Assembly (NCBI GenBank): GCA_019310485.1 | Contig: JAFDEF010000045.1 | Span: 1 to 41,913, forward strand | Reading direction: 5' to 3' | From: Deltaproteobacteria bacterium | Lineage (GTDB): Bacteria > Desulfobacterota > DSM-4660 > Desulfatiglandales > HGW-15 | Length of the DNA: 41,913 nucleotides | Shown here: in pieces, positions 1 through 6,667 of the stretch | Position numbering within the stretch: the stretch's first letter is position 1 | Layout of the letters: every line of letters begins with the position of its first letter | Made by a program: the position numbers and the translations under genes | Notes under the pieces: generated by a model | Told to the model about the DNA's origin: nothing | The model's input: the letters and a program-made list of their open reading frames with translations, nothing else | The model's database searches: none

Positions 1-114
1 TCCCTCTTAGATCATTACGAGTCTTTAGCAAAGACCGCATGAACCGCCGTGTACGGACCCGTATGCACGGTGGTGTGGGAGGGCGAAGGTCGTGAGGCCT
101 TCCCCTATCCCGAT
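1..114 (+). mobile_element. 3' end of a group II intron (domains V and VI), truncated by the window edge
   Basis: Positions 41-75 fold as a domain V hairpin: CCGCCGTG pairs with CACGGTGG, a two-base bulge (TG) follows, and TACG pairs with CGTA around a short loop. The purine-rich GTGTGGGAGG after it and a second hairpin (about 76-108, AAGG/CCTT core) ending in CCTATCCCGAT match domain VI and the 3' splice end of bacterial introns, most like class C. A small hairpin (GTCTTT/AAAGAC) lies at about 21-35. The reverse-transcriptase gene would lie to the left, outside the window. The 3' boundary at 114 is inferred from the usual terminal motif. Confidence 0.72.
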
Positions 115-224
115 ATGCACCATGGTTCTGTGTTCCCCGGGTAGACACAGCCCCTTTCTTTGTGGTAAAAATACCTGACAAACGAAGGCCTCTGGCGGCG
201 GCCTGTGCGGTGTGAAGGAACCTC

Positions 225-497
225 ATGAGATACTATGTTTACTTTGACGGCTACGGGCATCCTAAGCGTGTCATTAATGAAAATGAGCTTGCCGAGAAAT
301 ACGACAGCGACCCTCAACAATTCCTGAAGGCTGCGTGTGGTCTTGAACCGGGAGCCAGGATTGAAGATACAACCGGACATGTGGGGACGCTCACATTTGA
401 CAGTGAAAAGGAGCTCAGAGAATATCTCGATGCAGGTGGCGATGAGATAACAGGTTTTTACGAGTGCGAATCGGATTGCAGGCCCTATAACTTTTAG
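225..497 (+). CDS. Small conserved-looking hypothetical protein, 90 aa
   Basis: I do not recognise the family. The protein is acidic and soluble, with no signal peptide or membrane segment. It begins MRYYVYFDGYG, has a helical-looking centre (ENELAEKYDSDPQQFLKAACG) and ends with a short Cys pair region (YECESDCRPYNF). A GAAGG ribosome-binding site lies about 8 bases before the ATG, and the reading frame is far longer than chance in this GC range. It is the first gene after the intron end and may be the downstream neighbour of whatever the intron interrupted. Confidence 0.65.
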   Translation: MRYYVYFDGYGHPKRVINENELAEKYDSDPQQFLKAACGLEPGARIEDTTGHVGTLTFDSEKELREYLDAGGDEITGFYECESDCRPYNF

Positions 498-544
498 CGC
501 ATGTTAAGGGGCGCTGTAAGTGTTCTGGGCATGCGGGGAGGCTA

Positions 545-605
545 TGTATCATACCGAAATGATACCCACCTTAAGGTGCACCTCAGGATGCAGAAAGGTG
601 CCTGA
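545..605 (+). promoter_or_regulatory. Cluster of three short inverted repeats ahead of the 635 gene
   Basis: Three perfect palindromic elements are packed in 60 bases: GTATCAT/ATGATAC (546-565), CACCTTAAGGTG (567-578) and GCACCT/AGGTGC (about 579-602). They sit in the leader of the two-gene unit 635-1550, which includes a Crp/Fnr-type regulator, so they could be operators or RNA hairpins. No U-tract follows, so a terminator is unlikely. Confidence 0.35.
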
Positions 606-634
606 AAGTAACACCCGGGAGGCCGAAAACAGAA

Positions 635-847
635 ATGGTAACTGATTTTGAAAAACGCTTCGGAGTGCTGGCCGTGGAAAGAGGTTACATCACCAGGGAC
701 CAGCTTCTGGAAGCCATGAAGTTACAGGTGGAGCAGGACCTTGATGGAATGGAGCACAGGCTTTTGGGCTCCTTACTGTTTGATATGGGATACATGAGTA
801 TTGATCAGGTCAACGAAGTCATTGAAGCCATCAAGCAGTCAGAATAA
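635..847 (+). CDS. Small helical protein, 70 aa, probable regulatory partner of the adjacent Crp-like gene
   Basis: The 70-residue protein reads as two similar helical halves: FGVLAVERGYITRDQLLEAM, then LGSLLFDMGYMSIDQVNEVI. This (L)xxxGYI(T/S)xxQ(L/V)xEx(M/I) pattern resembles the helical repeat of the MshEN/GspE N-terminal type. That domain binds c-di-GMP in some ATPases, but the assignment here is only inferred. A GGGAGG site lies about 14 bases upstream, which is rather far. The stop codon is 8 bases before the next start, so the pair is almost certainly co-transcribed. Confidence 0.75.
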   Translation: MVTDFEKRFGVLAVERGYITRDQLLEAMKLQVEQDLDGMEHRLLGSLLFDMGYMSIDQVNEVIEAIKQSE

Positions 848-854
848 GAAAATA

Positions 855-1550
855 ATGGATAGGCTGGATTTGATTGCTCAGATACCGCTTTTCAAGGAAC
901 TTCCGGGGGAGTACCACAAGGACCTTGCGACCATAGCCGAGGAGAAAAACATGGCGGGGGGCGAGATTCTCTTTTCAGAGGGAGAAGAGGGATCAGGTTT
1001 TTATATCCTCGTGTTCGGACGGGTCAAAGTTTTTAAGTTGTCCACGGAAGGCAAAGAGCAGATCCTCCATGTTTTTGGTCCAGGTGAACCTATCGGTGAA
1101 GTGGCAGCGTTTGAAGGTAAACCTTTTCCTGCCAGTGCCGAGTGCCTTGAAGCCGGCAAGCTCTTCTTTTTCCCGAGGGCGGACTTTCTTGAGCTGATAA
1201 GCAGAAATCCCGGCCTTGGCCTGAGCATGCTGGGACTGCTTTCCAGGCGATTGCGGAGGTTCACTTCGCTTATCGAAGATCTGTCGTTAAAGGAGGTGCC
1301 TGCAAGGCTTGCAGCATACCTTGTTTTTTTGAGTGAGACGCAGGAGCAGAGGGAGAATCTTAGACTTGATATATCAAAGGGACAGTTGTCCAGCCTGCTT
1401 GGTACCATCCCGGAAACCCTCTCCCGTATCCTTAGCAGGATGACAAAGGCGGGCCTGATCAAACCTGAAGGTCTCCGTCGTATACGAATAGTTGACCCCC
1501 AAGGGCTCAGGGAACTCGCCGAAGGGGAGAGACGACTGGAGCGGGCCTAG
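855..1550 (+). CDS. Crp/Fnr-family transcriptional regulator
   Basis: The 231-aa protein has an N-terminal cyclic-nucleotide-binding-type beta-roll (residues about 10-120, with GPGEPIGEVAAFEGKPFPA) and a C-terminal winged helix (about 150-215; recognition region LSSLLGTIPETLSRILSRM at 178-196). The arginine that contacts cAMP in Crp is not present after GEVAAFEG, and there is no N-terminal Cys cluster of the Fnr type. It probably senses another ligand (NO/heme-type or a nucleotide). An upstream in-frame ATG at 801 would overlap the preceding gene by 47 bases; the ATG at 855 gives the family-typical N terminus (MDRLDLIAQIPLFKELP). Target genes cannot be told from the sequence. Confidence 0.9.
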   Translation: MDRLDLIAQIPLFKELPGEYHKDLATIAEEKNMAGGEILFSEGEEGSGFYILVFGRVKVFKLSTEGKEQILHVFGPGEPIGEVAAFEGKPFPASAECLEAGKLFFFPRADFLELISRNPGLGLSMLGLLSRRLRRFTSLIEDLSLKEVPARLAAYLVFLSETQEQRENLRLDISKGQLSSLLGTIPETLSRILSRMTKAGLIKPEGLRRIRIVDPQGLRELAEGERRLERA

Positions 1551-1599
1551 GTTGTTAAGCGCGACATAGCGCATTGTGTTTCTTGATAAAACTCCTGCA

Positions 1600-1725
1600 A
1601 TGAATTGTCCTAAATGTGGTGCAGAAAAAAGCCAAAAGATGATGCGGGGTAGTTCATGGATCGCAAACGAGGGAAACATCTTCCTCCCAAGAAGGGCGGC
1701 CGGGGACGAGCCAGGATTTCAATAA
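1600..1725 (+). CDS. Possible 41-aa mini-protein with a CPKCG knuckle
   Basis: An ATG at 1600 opens a 41-codon frame starting MNCPKCGAEKSQKMMRG, a half zinc-ribbon knuckle typical of real proteins. It runs out of frame into the next gene, overlapping it by 70 bases. No clear Shine-Dalgarno sequence is seen (CTCCTGCA precedes). It could be a genuine small protein, or the N-terminal zinc knuckle of the 1656 gene separated by a frameshift. Low confidence. Confidence 0.25.
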   Translation: MNCPKCGAEKSQKMMRGSSWIANEGNIFLPRRAAGDEPGFQ

Positions 1726-2000
1726 GGAACAGTGACGGGTTCTTGCATTATCGCGACAGAGACATTGTCCTGGATACCTCTTCGGATTTCCTGTATATTG
1801 GTAAACTTGACAGTGTAAGTGAGTATTTCGTCACGCTGCGAGACGTGGATGTCCACGATCGCAGAGAAAGTCCTTCCTTGAATGAAAAATACATCATTGA
1901 TGCCAAGAAATACGGTATACGCCGAAACCGCAAGCTCGTGCACGTGCGCCTGGAGGAAGTCGTGAGCTTCTCCTTACTTGAGGATGTCATTGAATATTAA
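1656..2000 (+). CDS. Conserved hypothetical protein, 114 aa, Sm-like beta-barrel candidate
   Basis: Residues 1-25 are basic (Lys/Arg/Gly-rich). The rest (YIGKLDSVSEYFVTLRDVDV, then EKYIIDAKKYGIRRNRK and VRLEEVVSFSLLEDVIEY) matches a conserved hypothetical family I know from Desulfobacterota and Planctomycetes, with a conserved DVHD and a terminal EVVS-LxDVI. The alternating strands and length suggest an Sm-like or small RNA-binding barrel, but that is inference. A GGGG stretch lies 6-9 bases before the ATG. No clear operon partner. Confidence 0.75.
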   Translation: MDRKRGKHLPPKKGGRGRARISIRNSDGFLHYRDRDIVLDTSSDFLYIGKLDSVSEYFVTLRDVDVHDRRESPSLNEKYIIDAKKYGIRRNRKLVHVRLEEVVSFSLLEDVIEY

Positions 2001-2227
2001 ATCAGGACGCAGGCTCAGGGAGTGAACTGAAGCCAGGCCTTGTGACATTGAAAGTGCCTCATCCAGGTGTTCTATTCTGTCTCGCGCAATCGAAGTGCCG
2101 CTTCTGGGAGACACGGAGGGTGTGCTGGTGGAATGGCAGCAACAAGTTTTAAATTAATTCAGTTGCCGCACTGAAAGAGTGCGTGCGTGGCTAGGGGTAA
2201 ATTCTTTTCTAACAAGGGAGGAGGGTC

Positions 2228-3541
2228 ATGAGAAAGATACCGATTATAGTTTTGTCAGCCCTGTTGGCTGCGGCTATTGTCTCTTTGGTTATTCTTTACC
2301 GTGAATATGGGAAGACGCGCGGCGCTCTTGTCGCTGGTGAGCAGAAGCTGGTTTCCCTGGAATCTAAAGTTGCAGAGTTCAGAAAAGAACAGGATGTTCT
2401 AAAAGATCATGCCCGCAAGAGCGAAGAATACTTGCAGATGCTGGAGAAGGCAAAGCAACGGATTTCAGAACTCAAAAAAGCCCAAGATGTTAACAAAGAA
2501 ACTATTGCCAGGCTCGAAGAGCAGCTGCGGCAAGCAGAGGAAAAATCCAAAGCAAAAGAACAAACCCTATTATCTCTCAAAGAGCAACTCCTTGCTAAGG
2601 AATCAGCTCTTAGAGAACTTCAGGCATGCTCCGGTTTTAAGGAAAAAATTGAAGAGATGGAAAGGAGATGTAAGGAAAAAGAGGAGGCTATTCTCAGGCT
2701 TAAGAAAGATCTCTCGGCAAAGGATGCTTTTGTGGCACAGCTAAAGGCTGATCTGGCGGACGCGACATCTCAGCTTGCCTCCTTAAAAGAACGCCTGACT
2801 AAAGATAAAAAGGAGAGGGATGCCCTGATTGCAAAACTTCAATCAGAACTTGCAAAAACATCTTCAAGGGCAGCATCCTTAGAAAAACAGGTCGCCACGG
2901 AGAAAGAACAGAAAGATGAGCTGATTGCAAAATTTCAGGCTGAACTGCAGAAAGCTAAAGCCGAGTTGTTGACCCTCAGGGAAGACCTAGCAAAAAAGGA
3001 AAAAGATCTCCGGACACTCAACATGCGACTGCTGGAGCTAAAGGGGCAAAGAGCCCAGCTTGAAAGCCAGATCAACCAGATGAAGGCGGCCTATGATGCC
3101 ATTCTGTCAGACCTTAAAACCCAGATTCAAAATAAAGAAGTAACGATTAGTAAGCTGGAGCAAAAACTCTCAATTACGTTCGTAGACCGCATACTGTTCC
3201 CTTTTGGCAAGGCCACTATAACTCCTGAAGGGAAAAAAGTTCTGGCAAAGGTGGGAAGTATATTAAAAAACGTTAAAAGAAAACAAATCCGCGTGATTGG
3301 ACATACTGACAACAGGCCCATTCTGCCTCAGTACAGGTATAAGTTTCCTTCCAACTGGGAGCTTTCAGCAGCTCGTGCTGCTGCAGTGGTGCGTTTCTTC
3401 CAGGAAGAAGTCGGGCTTGACCCGAGGAACATGGAGGCAGTGGGACGATCTTTCTACGAGCCGGTTGGCAGCAACGAAACCGAGGAAGGAAGAGCGCAAA
3501 ACAGGAGAGTAAATATCGTCATCGGCCCCAAGATAGAGTGA
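2228..3541 (+). CDS. Membrane-anchored coiled-coil protein with C-terminal OmpA peptidoglycan-binding domain
   Basis: The 437-aa protein has an uncleaved signal anchor at residues 4-24, a very long Lys/Glu/Gln-rich coiled coil (about 35-315) and an OmpA/MotB-type domain (319-437). The latter shows IRVIGHTDNRP, NWELSAARA and GRAQNRRVNIVI, the usual contacts for diaminopimelate. It should be anchored in the inner membrane, span the periplasm with the coiled coil and hold peptidoglycan. A strong AAGGGAGGAGG site precedes the ATG. The patatin-like gene starts 54 bases after the stop on the same strand. Confidence 0.93.
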   Translation: MRKIPIIVLSALLAAAIVSLVILYREYGKTRGALVAGEQKLVSLESKVAEFRKEQDVLKDHARKSEEYLQMLEKAKQRISELKKAQDVNKETIARLEEQLRQAEEKSKAKEQTLLSLKEQLLAKESALRELQACSGFKEKIEEMERRCKEKEEAILRLKKDLSAKDAFVAQLKADLADATSQLASLKERLTKDKKERDALIAKLQSELAKTSSRAASLEKQVATEKEQKDELIAKFQAELQKAKAELLTLREDLAKKEKDLRTLNMRLLELKGQRAQLESQINQMKAAYDAILSDLKTQIQNKEVTISKLEQKLSITFVDRILFPFGKATITPEGKKVLAKVGSILKNVKRKQIRVIGHTDNRPILPQYRYKFPSNWELSAARAAAVVRFFQEEVGLDPRNMEAVGRSFYEPVGSNETEEGRAQNRRVNIVIGPKIE

Positions 3542-3595
3542 TGTTTTTCAGCCTAGGAACCGGATAGGAAAGGCTGGGTGTTAAAGGAGGTAGGA

Positions 3596-4624
3596 TTGGA
3601 AAAAACTGCAAGGATCTTGTCTATTGATGGTGGAGGAATTCGCGGGATTATTCCGGCCACAGTCATCCACTGCATAGAGGAGCGCACAGGGAAGAAGGTC
3701 GGGGAGCTTTTTCACATGGTTGCGGGCACGTCCACGGGCGGTATTCTCGCATGCGCTTTGAGCGCTCCTGACAAAAGTGGTTCGAGCAGAACTGCAAGGG
3801 AGGTTGCTGATCTTTACAAGAAGCGGGGAATGGAGATTTTCAGCAGTTCTTTTTTGCATGACTTTGGTTCGCTTGGAGGCATGGTAGAGGAAAAATACGA
3901 GGCCAAGAACCTGGAAGGGATACTTCAGGAATATTTTGCGGATACATTCCTCTCCGCTGTTGAGGGGGACCTTTTTGTCACATCCTATAATATTGAAACA
4001 AGAACGCCCTTTTTCTTTAAGAGCTGGAAGGCGAGGGGGGAAAGGCTCAGGAAAGGAGAAACAGCTGAAGGCAGAGATTTCCTGATCAGGGACGTTGCCA
4101 GGGCAACCAGTGCCGCACCCACGTACTTTGAACCAGCCTATGTGAAAAATGCCCTTGGCACCTACTTCCCGCTGATAGACGGCGGCGTGTTTGCGAGTAA
4201 CCCTGCAATGTGCGCTCTTTCCTCTGCCCGTGTTTTATACCCCCATAGCTCTCGCTACCTGGTGGTTTCCCTTGGTACAGGCGAGGCCCGCAAAGAGATA
4301 TCCTACGAGGAGGCGAGGGACTGGGGGCTTGTCGGCTGGGTCAGGCCTCTTCTTTATATAATTTTTGACGGGCAGAGTGATGTTGTGGACTACCAGTTGA
4401 GACAGCAACTGAACACGGAGGATTATTTCCGGTTTGAAACTGAGCTCCGGGCAGAATCCGGGGACGGAATTGCTCCAAATGACGACATGGATGATGCCAG
4501 TCCGGAGAACATCGAGAAACTGGAACAGGTGGCCGAAGAACTGATAGAAATGAAAAAAGATCTGCTGGATAATCTCATCAGTAAACTCGAGGAGCCGCTG
4601 GTAGAACGGAGAGAAATCGTATGA
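3596..4624 (+). CDS. Patatin-like phospholipase (TTG start)
   Basis: Lipid acyl hydrolase with the patatin Ser-Asp dyad. From the TTG start there is an oxyanion-hole motif DGGGIRG (11-17), the nucleophile elbow GTSTGG (Ser46) and the catalytic DGG (Asp195, in LIDGGVFASNPA). The protein is 342 aa with no signal peptide, so it is probably cytosolic or membrane-peripheral. A near-perfect AAAGGAGG at 3583-3590 lies 5 bases before TTG 3596; the earlier in-frame GTG at 3578 lies upstream of that site. The DGGGIRG/GTSTGG form is the one found in bacterial cPLA2-like/CapV patatins, but no nucleotidyltransferase gene is nearby, so a CBASS role has no support here. Confidence 0.92.
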   Translation: MEKTARILSIDGGGIRGIIPATVIHCIEERTGKKVGELFHMVAGTSTGGILACALSAPDKSGSSRTAREVADLYKKRGMEIFSSSFLHDFGSLGGMVEEKYEAKNLEGILQEYFADTFLSAVEGDLFVTSYNIETRTPFFFKSWKARGERLRKGETAEGRDFLIRDVARATSAAPTYFEPAYVKNALGTYFPLIDGGVFASNPAMCALSSARVLYPHSSRYLVVSLGTGEARKEISYEEARDWGLVGWVRPLLYIIFDGQSDVVDYQLRQQLNTEDYFRFETELRAESGDGIAPNDDMDDASPENIEKLEQVAEELIEMKKDLLDNLISKLEEPLVERREIV

Positions 4625-4752
4625 TTTTACCCCACTTTTGCCCTCCCTTACAAATGGCACCTCAGAAGACCCGGTATTCCGCCTTCAAATCAACTCTTAC
4701 CAATACGAAATAGCAAAAAGGAAAAAATACTATATATAGTGTATTTTTTTTC

Positions 4753-4781
4753 TTGACATACAATATGTTCATGCTTATTAT
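4753..4781 (+). promoter_or_regulatory. Strong sigma70-type promoter for the 4.8-kb small RNA candidate
   Basis: TTGACA (4753-4758), a 17-base spacer and TATTAT (4776-4781) lie in an AT-rich tract. No protein gene follows for 700 bases, but a strong terminator lies about 200 bases downstream. Confidence 0.65.
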
Positions 4782-4787
4782 TATCTG

Positions 4788-4988
4788 CAAAAGGTAAAAA
4801 AGCTGGCGTCTCCCTTTTCATATGTTTTACATGCCGCCTGCAGGCGATCCTCAAGAGATCGAAAGTTTTGGGCGGGGCGTTGTTGGGAAGGTAACAATCA
4901 GCGTAACTTTAATAGGATAGAGTTGAGCCGTTAACTATCAACTTAACCCTTCTTCTCAAGGCAGAGCACCTTGTGCTCTGCCTTTTTT
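4788..4988 (+). ncRNA. Candidate structured small RNA of about 200 nt
   Basis: The stretch runs from just after a consensus promoter to a textbook intrinsic terminator and has no credible reading frame. Internally CCGCC (about 4833) can pair with GGCGG (about 4873), enclosing the hairpin CGATC-CTCAAGA-GATCG. TTGTT/AACAA encloses GGGAAGGT, and AGTTGA/TCAACT forms a further stem. Size and isolation would suit a 6S-like or regulatory sRNA, but I could not fit the 6S bulged-helix pattern and GGA motifs are too few for a CsrB type. The start is inferred from the promoter and may be a few bases off. Confidence 0.5.
4958..4988 (+). terminator. Rho-independent terminator of the small RNA candidate
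   Basis: AAGGCAGAGCAC (4958-4969) pairs perfectly with GTGCTCTGCCTT around a CTT loop, followed by an uninterrupted T run ending at 4988. Confidence 0.85.
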
Positions 4989-5008
4989 AATGAATTGAGT
5001 TTCTCCAG

Positions 5009-5140
5009 GAGGATGTAGGAAAATGCCCGTCTGCCGCGTCATCCTCACCCTTTGTCGTTGCGGCTTACTTTTAAGTACTCCTCTCTCCTCAAGGTTTCGT
5101 CCCGCTGCGAACAGCGGGATGAGCATTTTCCAACAGCCTC
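5009..5140. mobile_element. MITE-like element with 18-bp imperfect terminal inverted repeats
   Basis: The left end GAGGATGTAGGAAAATGC (5009-5026) and the reverse complement of the right end (GAGGCTGTTGGAAAATGC, 5123-5140) match at 16 of 18 positions. The 132-bp unit has no coding capacity beyond short accidental frames and holds an internal hairpin CCCGCTG-CGAA-CAGCGGG. GTTGGAAAATGC-type ends recur, as I recall, in intergenic repeats of Desulfobacterota genomes. No target-site duplication is obvious. Confidence 0.6.
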
Positions 5141-5250
5141 AGATGAATCCAGTTTTCCGACACTCTTCGAGGCCGACAATAAGGCAGCCTCAATTACACC
5201 TTACAGTATATACAAATTATTTAAATTAAAGATAAAGAAGATAATATTTC

Positions 5251-5278
5251 TTGACAAATATGATAATATAGGTATGAT
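5251..5278 (+). promoter_or_regulatory. Probable sigma70 promoter of the PilZ gene
   Basis: TTGACA (5251-5256), a 16-base spacer and TATGAT (5273-5278) lie within a very AT-rich tract. The resulting transcript would have a leader of about 195 bases before the PilZ start at 5480, long enough for post-transcriptional control. Confidence 0.55.
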
Positions 5279-5479
5279 TATATATAATTAGAATTAATTG
5301 TGTTTGAAATTTTTCAGGGGATGCGCTCCGGTTCTAGCCAAAGTAGAGGCTCGTTTCCGGGGAGTGGGACGAGCACCTGTAAAGTGAAGGAAGGCGGTTC
5401 TTAAGAAGCGAGACTTTTGTGAAGTCCTGGCGCAGAGGAAAAAAGCTTGGAACAGCATATCAAGGGAGGCGCTTGAAAG

Positions 5480-5827
5480 ATGGCTCGGAAATTGGAAAGA
5501 AGGAAGCACGAGAGAGGAGAGGTGAGGTGGCCGATAAGCGTGATTTCTGATAGCGGCGTCATAGAAGGAGAAACCAGAAATATTTCCTATGATGGAGTCT
5601 ACATTTGCTGCGATCAGCCGTTGAGGCTAAACGAGGATTTTCGTATGGCTATTTCCCCTCCGAATCATGATGCCATCGGAGTTACCGGAAAGGTCATATG
5701 GTCAGATTTCTATGCGCTTGAAAATAATGAAACTGCTGTAGGGATGGGTGTATGCCTTGTTGAGATTTCAGATAAGGACCGCGATTCCTTTAAGCACGCT
5801 GTGCTGTCACAAATGGACAAGTTTTAG
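5480..5827 (+). CDS. PilZ-domain c-di-GMP-binding protein
   Basis: The 115-aa single-domain PilZ protein carries the RxxxR motif (R8-KHE-R12) near the N terminus. The second motif is present as NxSxxG (N-I-S-Y-D-G in TRNISYDGVYI), where Asn replaces the usual Asp, a common tolerated change. The rest is the expected beta-barrel (GKVIWSDF..., VGMGVCLVEI) and a terminal helix. It is a stand-alone effector, probably coupling c-di-GMP to motility or the envelope. GGGAGG lies about 11 bases before the ATG. It is monocistronic as far as can be seen. Confidence 0.93.
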   Translation: MARKLERRKHERGEVRWPISVISDSGVIEGETRNISYDGVYICCDQPLRLNEDFRMAISPPNHDAIGVTGKVIWSDFYALENNETAVGMGVCLVEISDKDRDSFKHAVLSQMDKF

Positions 5828-5971
5828 GTCAAGGCGGCAAGCTAAGTAAGCATTATTCCTTTCATAAACAAAATTCCTGCCAGATCCTGACAAGCAATTT
5901 CACACCTATCCTAAAATTTGAACCTGGAAACCTGGGCACAATAAGAACCTTATCAGCATGAAAACTATCCC

Positions 5972-6000
5972 TTGAAACTACTTTCAACTCTCCATATAAT
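5972..6000 (+). promoter_or_regulatory. Sigma70-type promoter of the BON lipoprotein gene
   Basis: TTGAAA (5972-5977), a 17-base spacer and a perfect TATAAT (5995-6000) lie 73 bases before the ATG at 6074. Confidence 0.7.
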
Positions 6001-6073
6001 TTCGACTGTGCCGATTTGTAATAGGCAGCAGAATGATGGGATGAGATTCAATCCCCGCTGATAAGGAGGAAGC

Positions 6074-6640
6074 ATGAGAAAGTTTGCCACGTTTCTTTGC
6101 ATAGGTTTTTTGCTAACTTCCCTTTCCGGATGTACCACCGCTTACAAGGTGGCAAGGGACAAGCGTTCATTAAAGACCCAGGCCAGGGATGAGAACATTA
6201 CGCTTAAGATTCGGGACATGTTTGTCAAAGACAAGGTTGTGAAGTTTCTAGATATTTCCACCCTGTGCTATGAGGGAAAGGTTTACCTGGTCGGGCAGTA
6301 TGATACCCTGAAGCAGAAAAAGCGTGCGGTACAAATAGCCCGGTCAGTAGAGGGGGTTAAATCAGTAAGCACCTACTTCTTGCCTAAGAAAAAGGACGAT
6401 CCCTGTGGTACGGCCCGTAATCTCGAACTAGCCGCCAGGGTAAAAGCCAAGCTTATCAAAGATATGGACATAGCTTCTACCAACGTGCATGTAAAAACAG
6501 TCAGGTGCCACGTGGTTCTTCTGGGGATTGTGGGCTCACAAAATGAAATTGCCAAGGCTATTGCACATGCAAGAAGCGTTGACGGTGTCAGAGGTGTTAA
6601 GTCCTTTTTGAAGGTCAAGAAGCCCTCTGGGAGCCCCTGA
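6074..6640 (+). CDS. Dual-BON-domain outer-membrane lipoprotein (DolP/OsmY-like)
   Basis: A lipoprotein signal peptide ends in the lipobox LSGC, with Cys20 as the lipidated residue. Two BON domains follow (about 39-105 and 116-182), each closing on a VEGV/VDGV-type turn (SVEGVKSVSTYF, SVDGVRGVKSFL). Two BON domains on a lipoprotein is the DolP (YraP) architecture, a phospholipid-binding protein of the Gram-negative outer membrane; the function is carried over from that family. AAGGAGG precedes the ATG. The next gene starts about 28 bases after the stop and may be co-transcribed. Confidence 0.9.
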   Translation: MRKFATFLCIGFLLTSLSGCTTAYKVARDKRSLKTQARDENITLKIRDMFVKDKVVKFLDISTLCYEGKVYLVGQYDTLKQKKRAVQIARSVEGVKSVSTYFLPKKKDDPCGTARNLELAARVKAKLIKDMDIASTNVHVKTVRCHVVLLGIVGSQNEIAKAIAHARSVDGVRGVKSFLKVKKPSGSP

Positions 6641-6667
6641 AGAATTGCTTTATTGAGGGTTTGGAAG

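Noticed and set aside
3596-4624. CBASS anti-phage effector (CapV-type patatin)
   Set aside because: The motifs fit but no CD-NTase, HORMA or other CBASS gene is near; neighbours are an OmpA-domain protein and a small RNA candidate.
5023-5291. Overlapping short frames of 68 and 79 codons at 5.0-5.3 kb
   Set aside because: They lie within the inverted-repeat element and AT-rich promoter sequence, have no ribosome site and no protein-like composition.
5285-5479. c-di-GMP (GEMM) riboswitch ahead of the PilZ gene
   Set aside because: GGGACGAG occurs but the GCAAAGCC core and the paired GGUAGCGGGGUUACC-like helix are missing.
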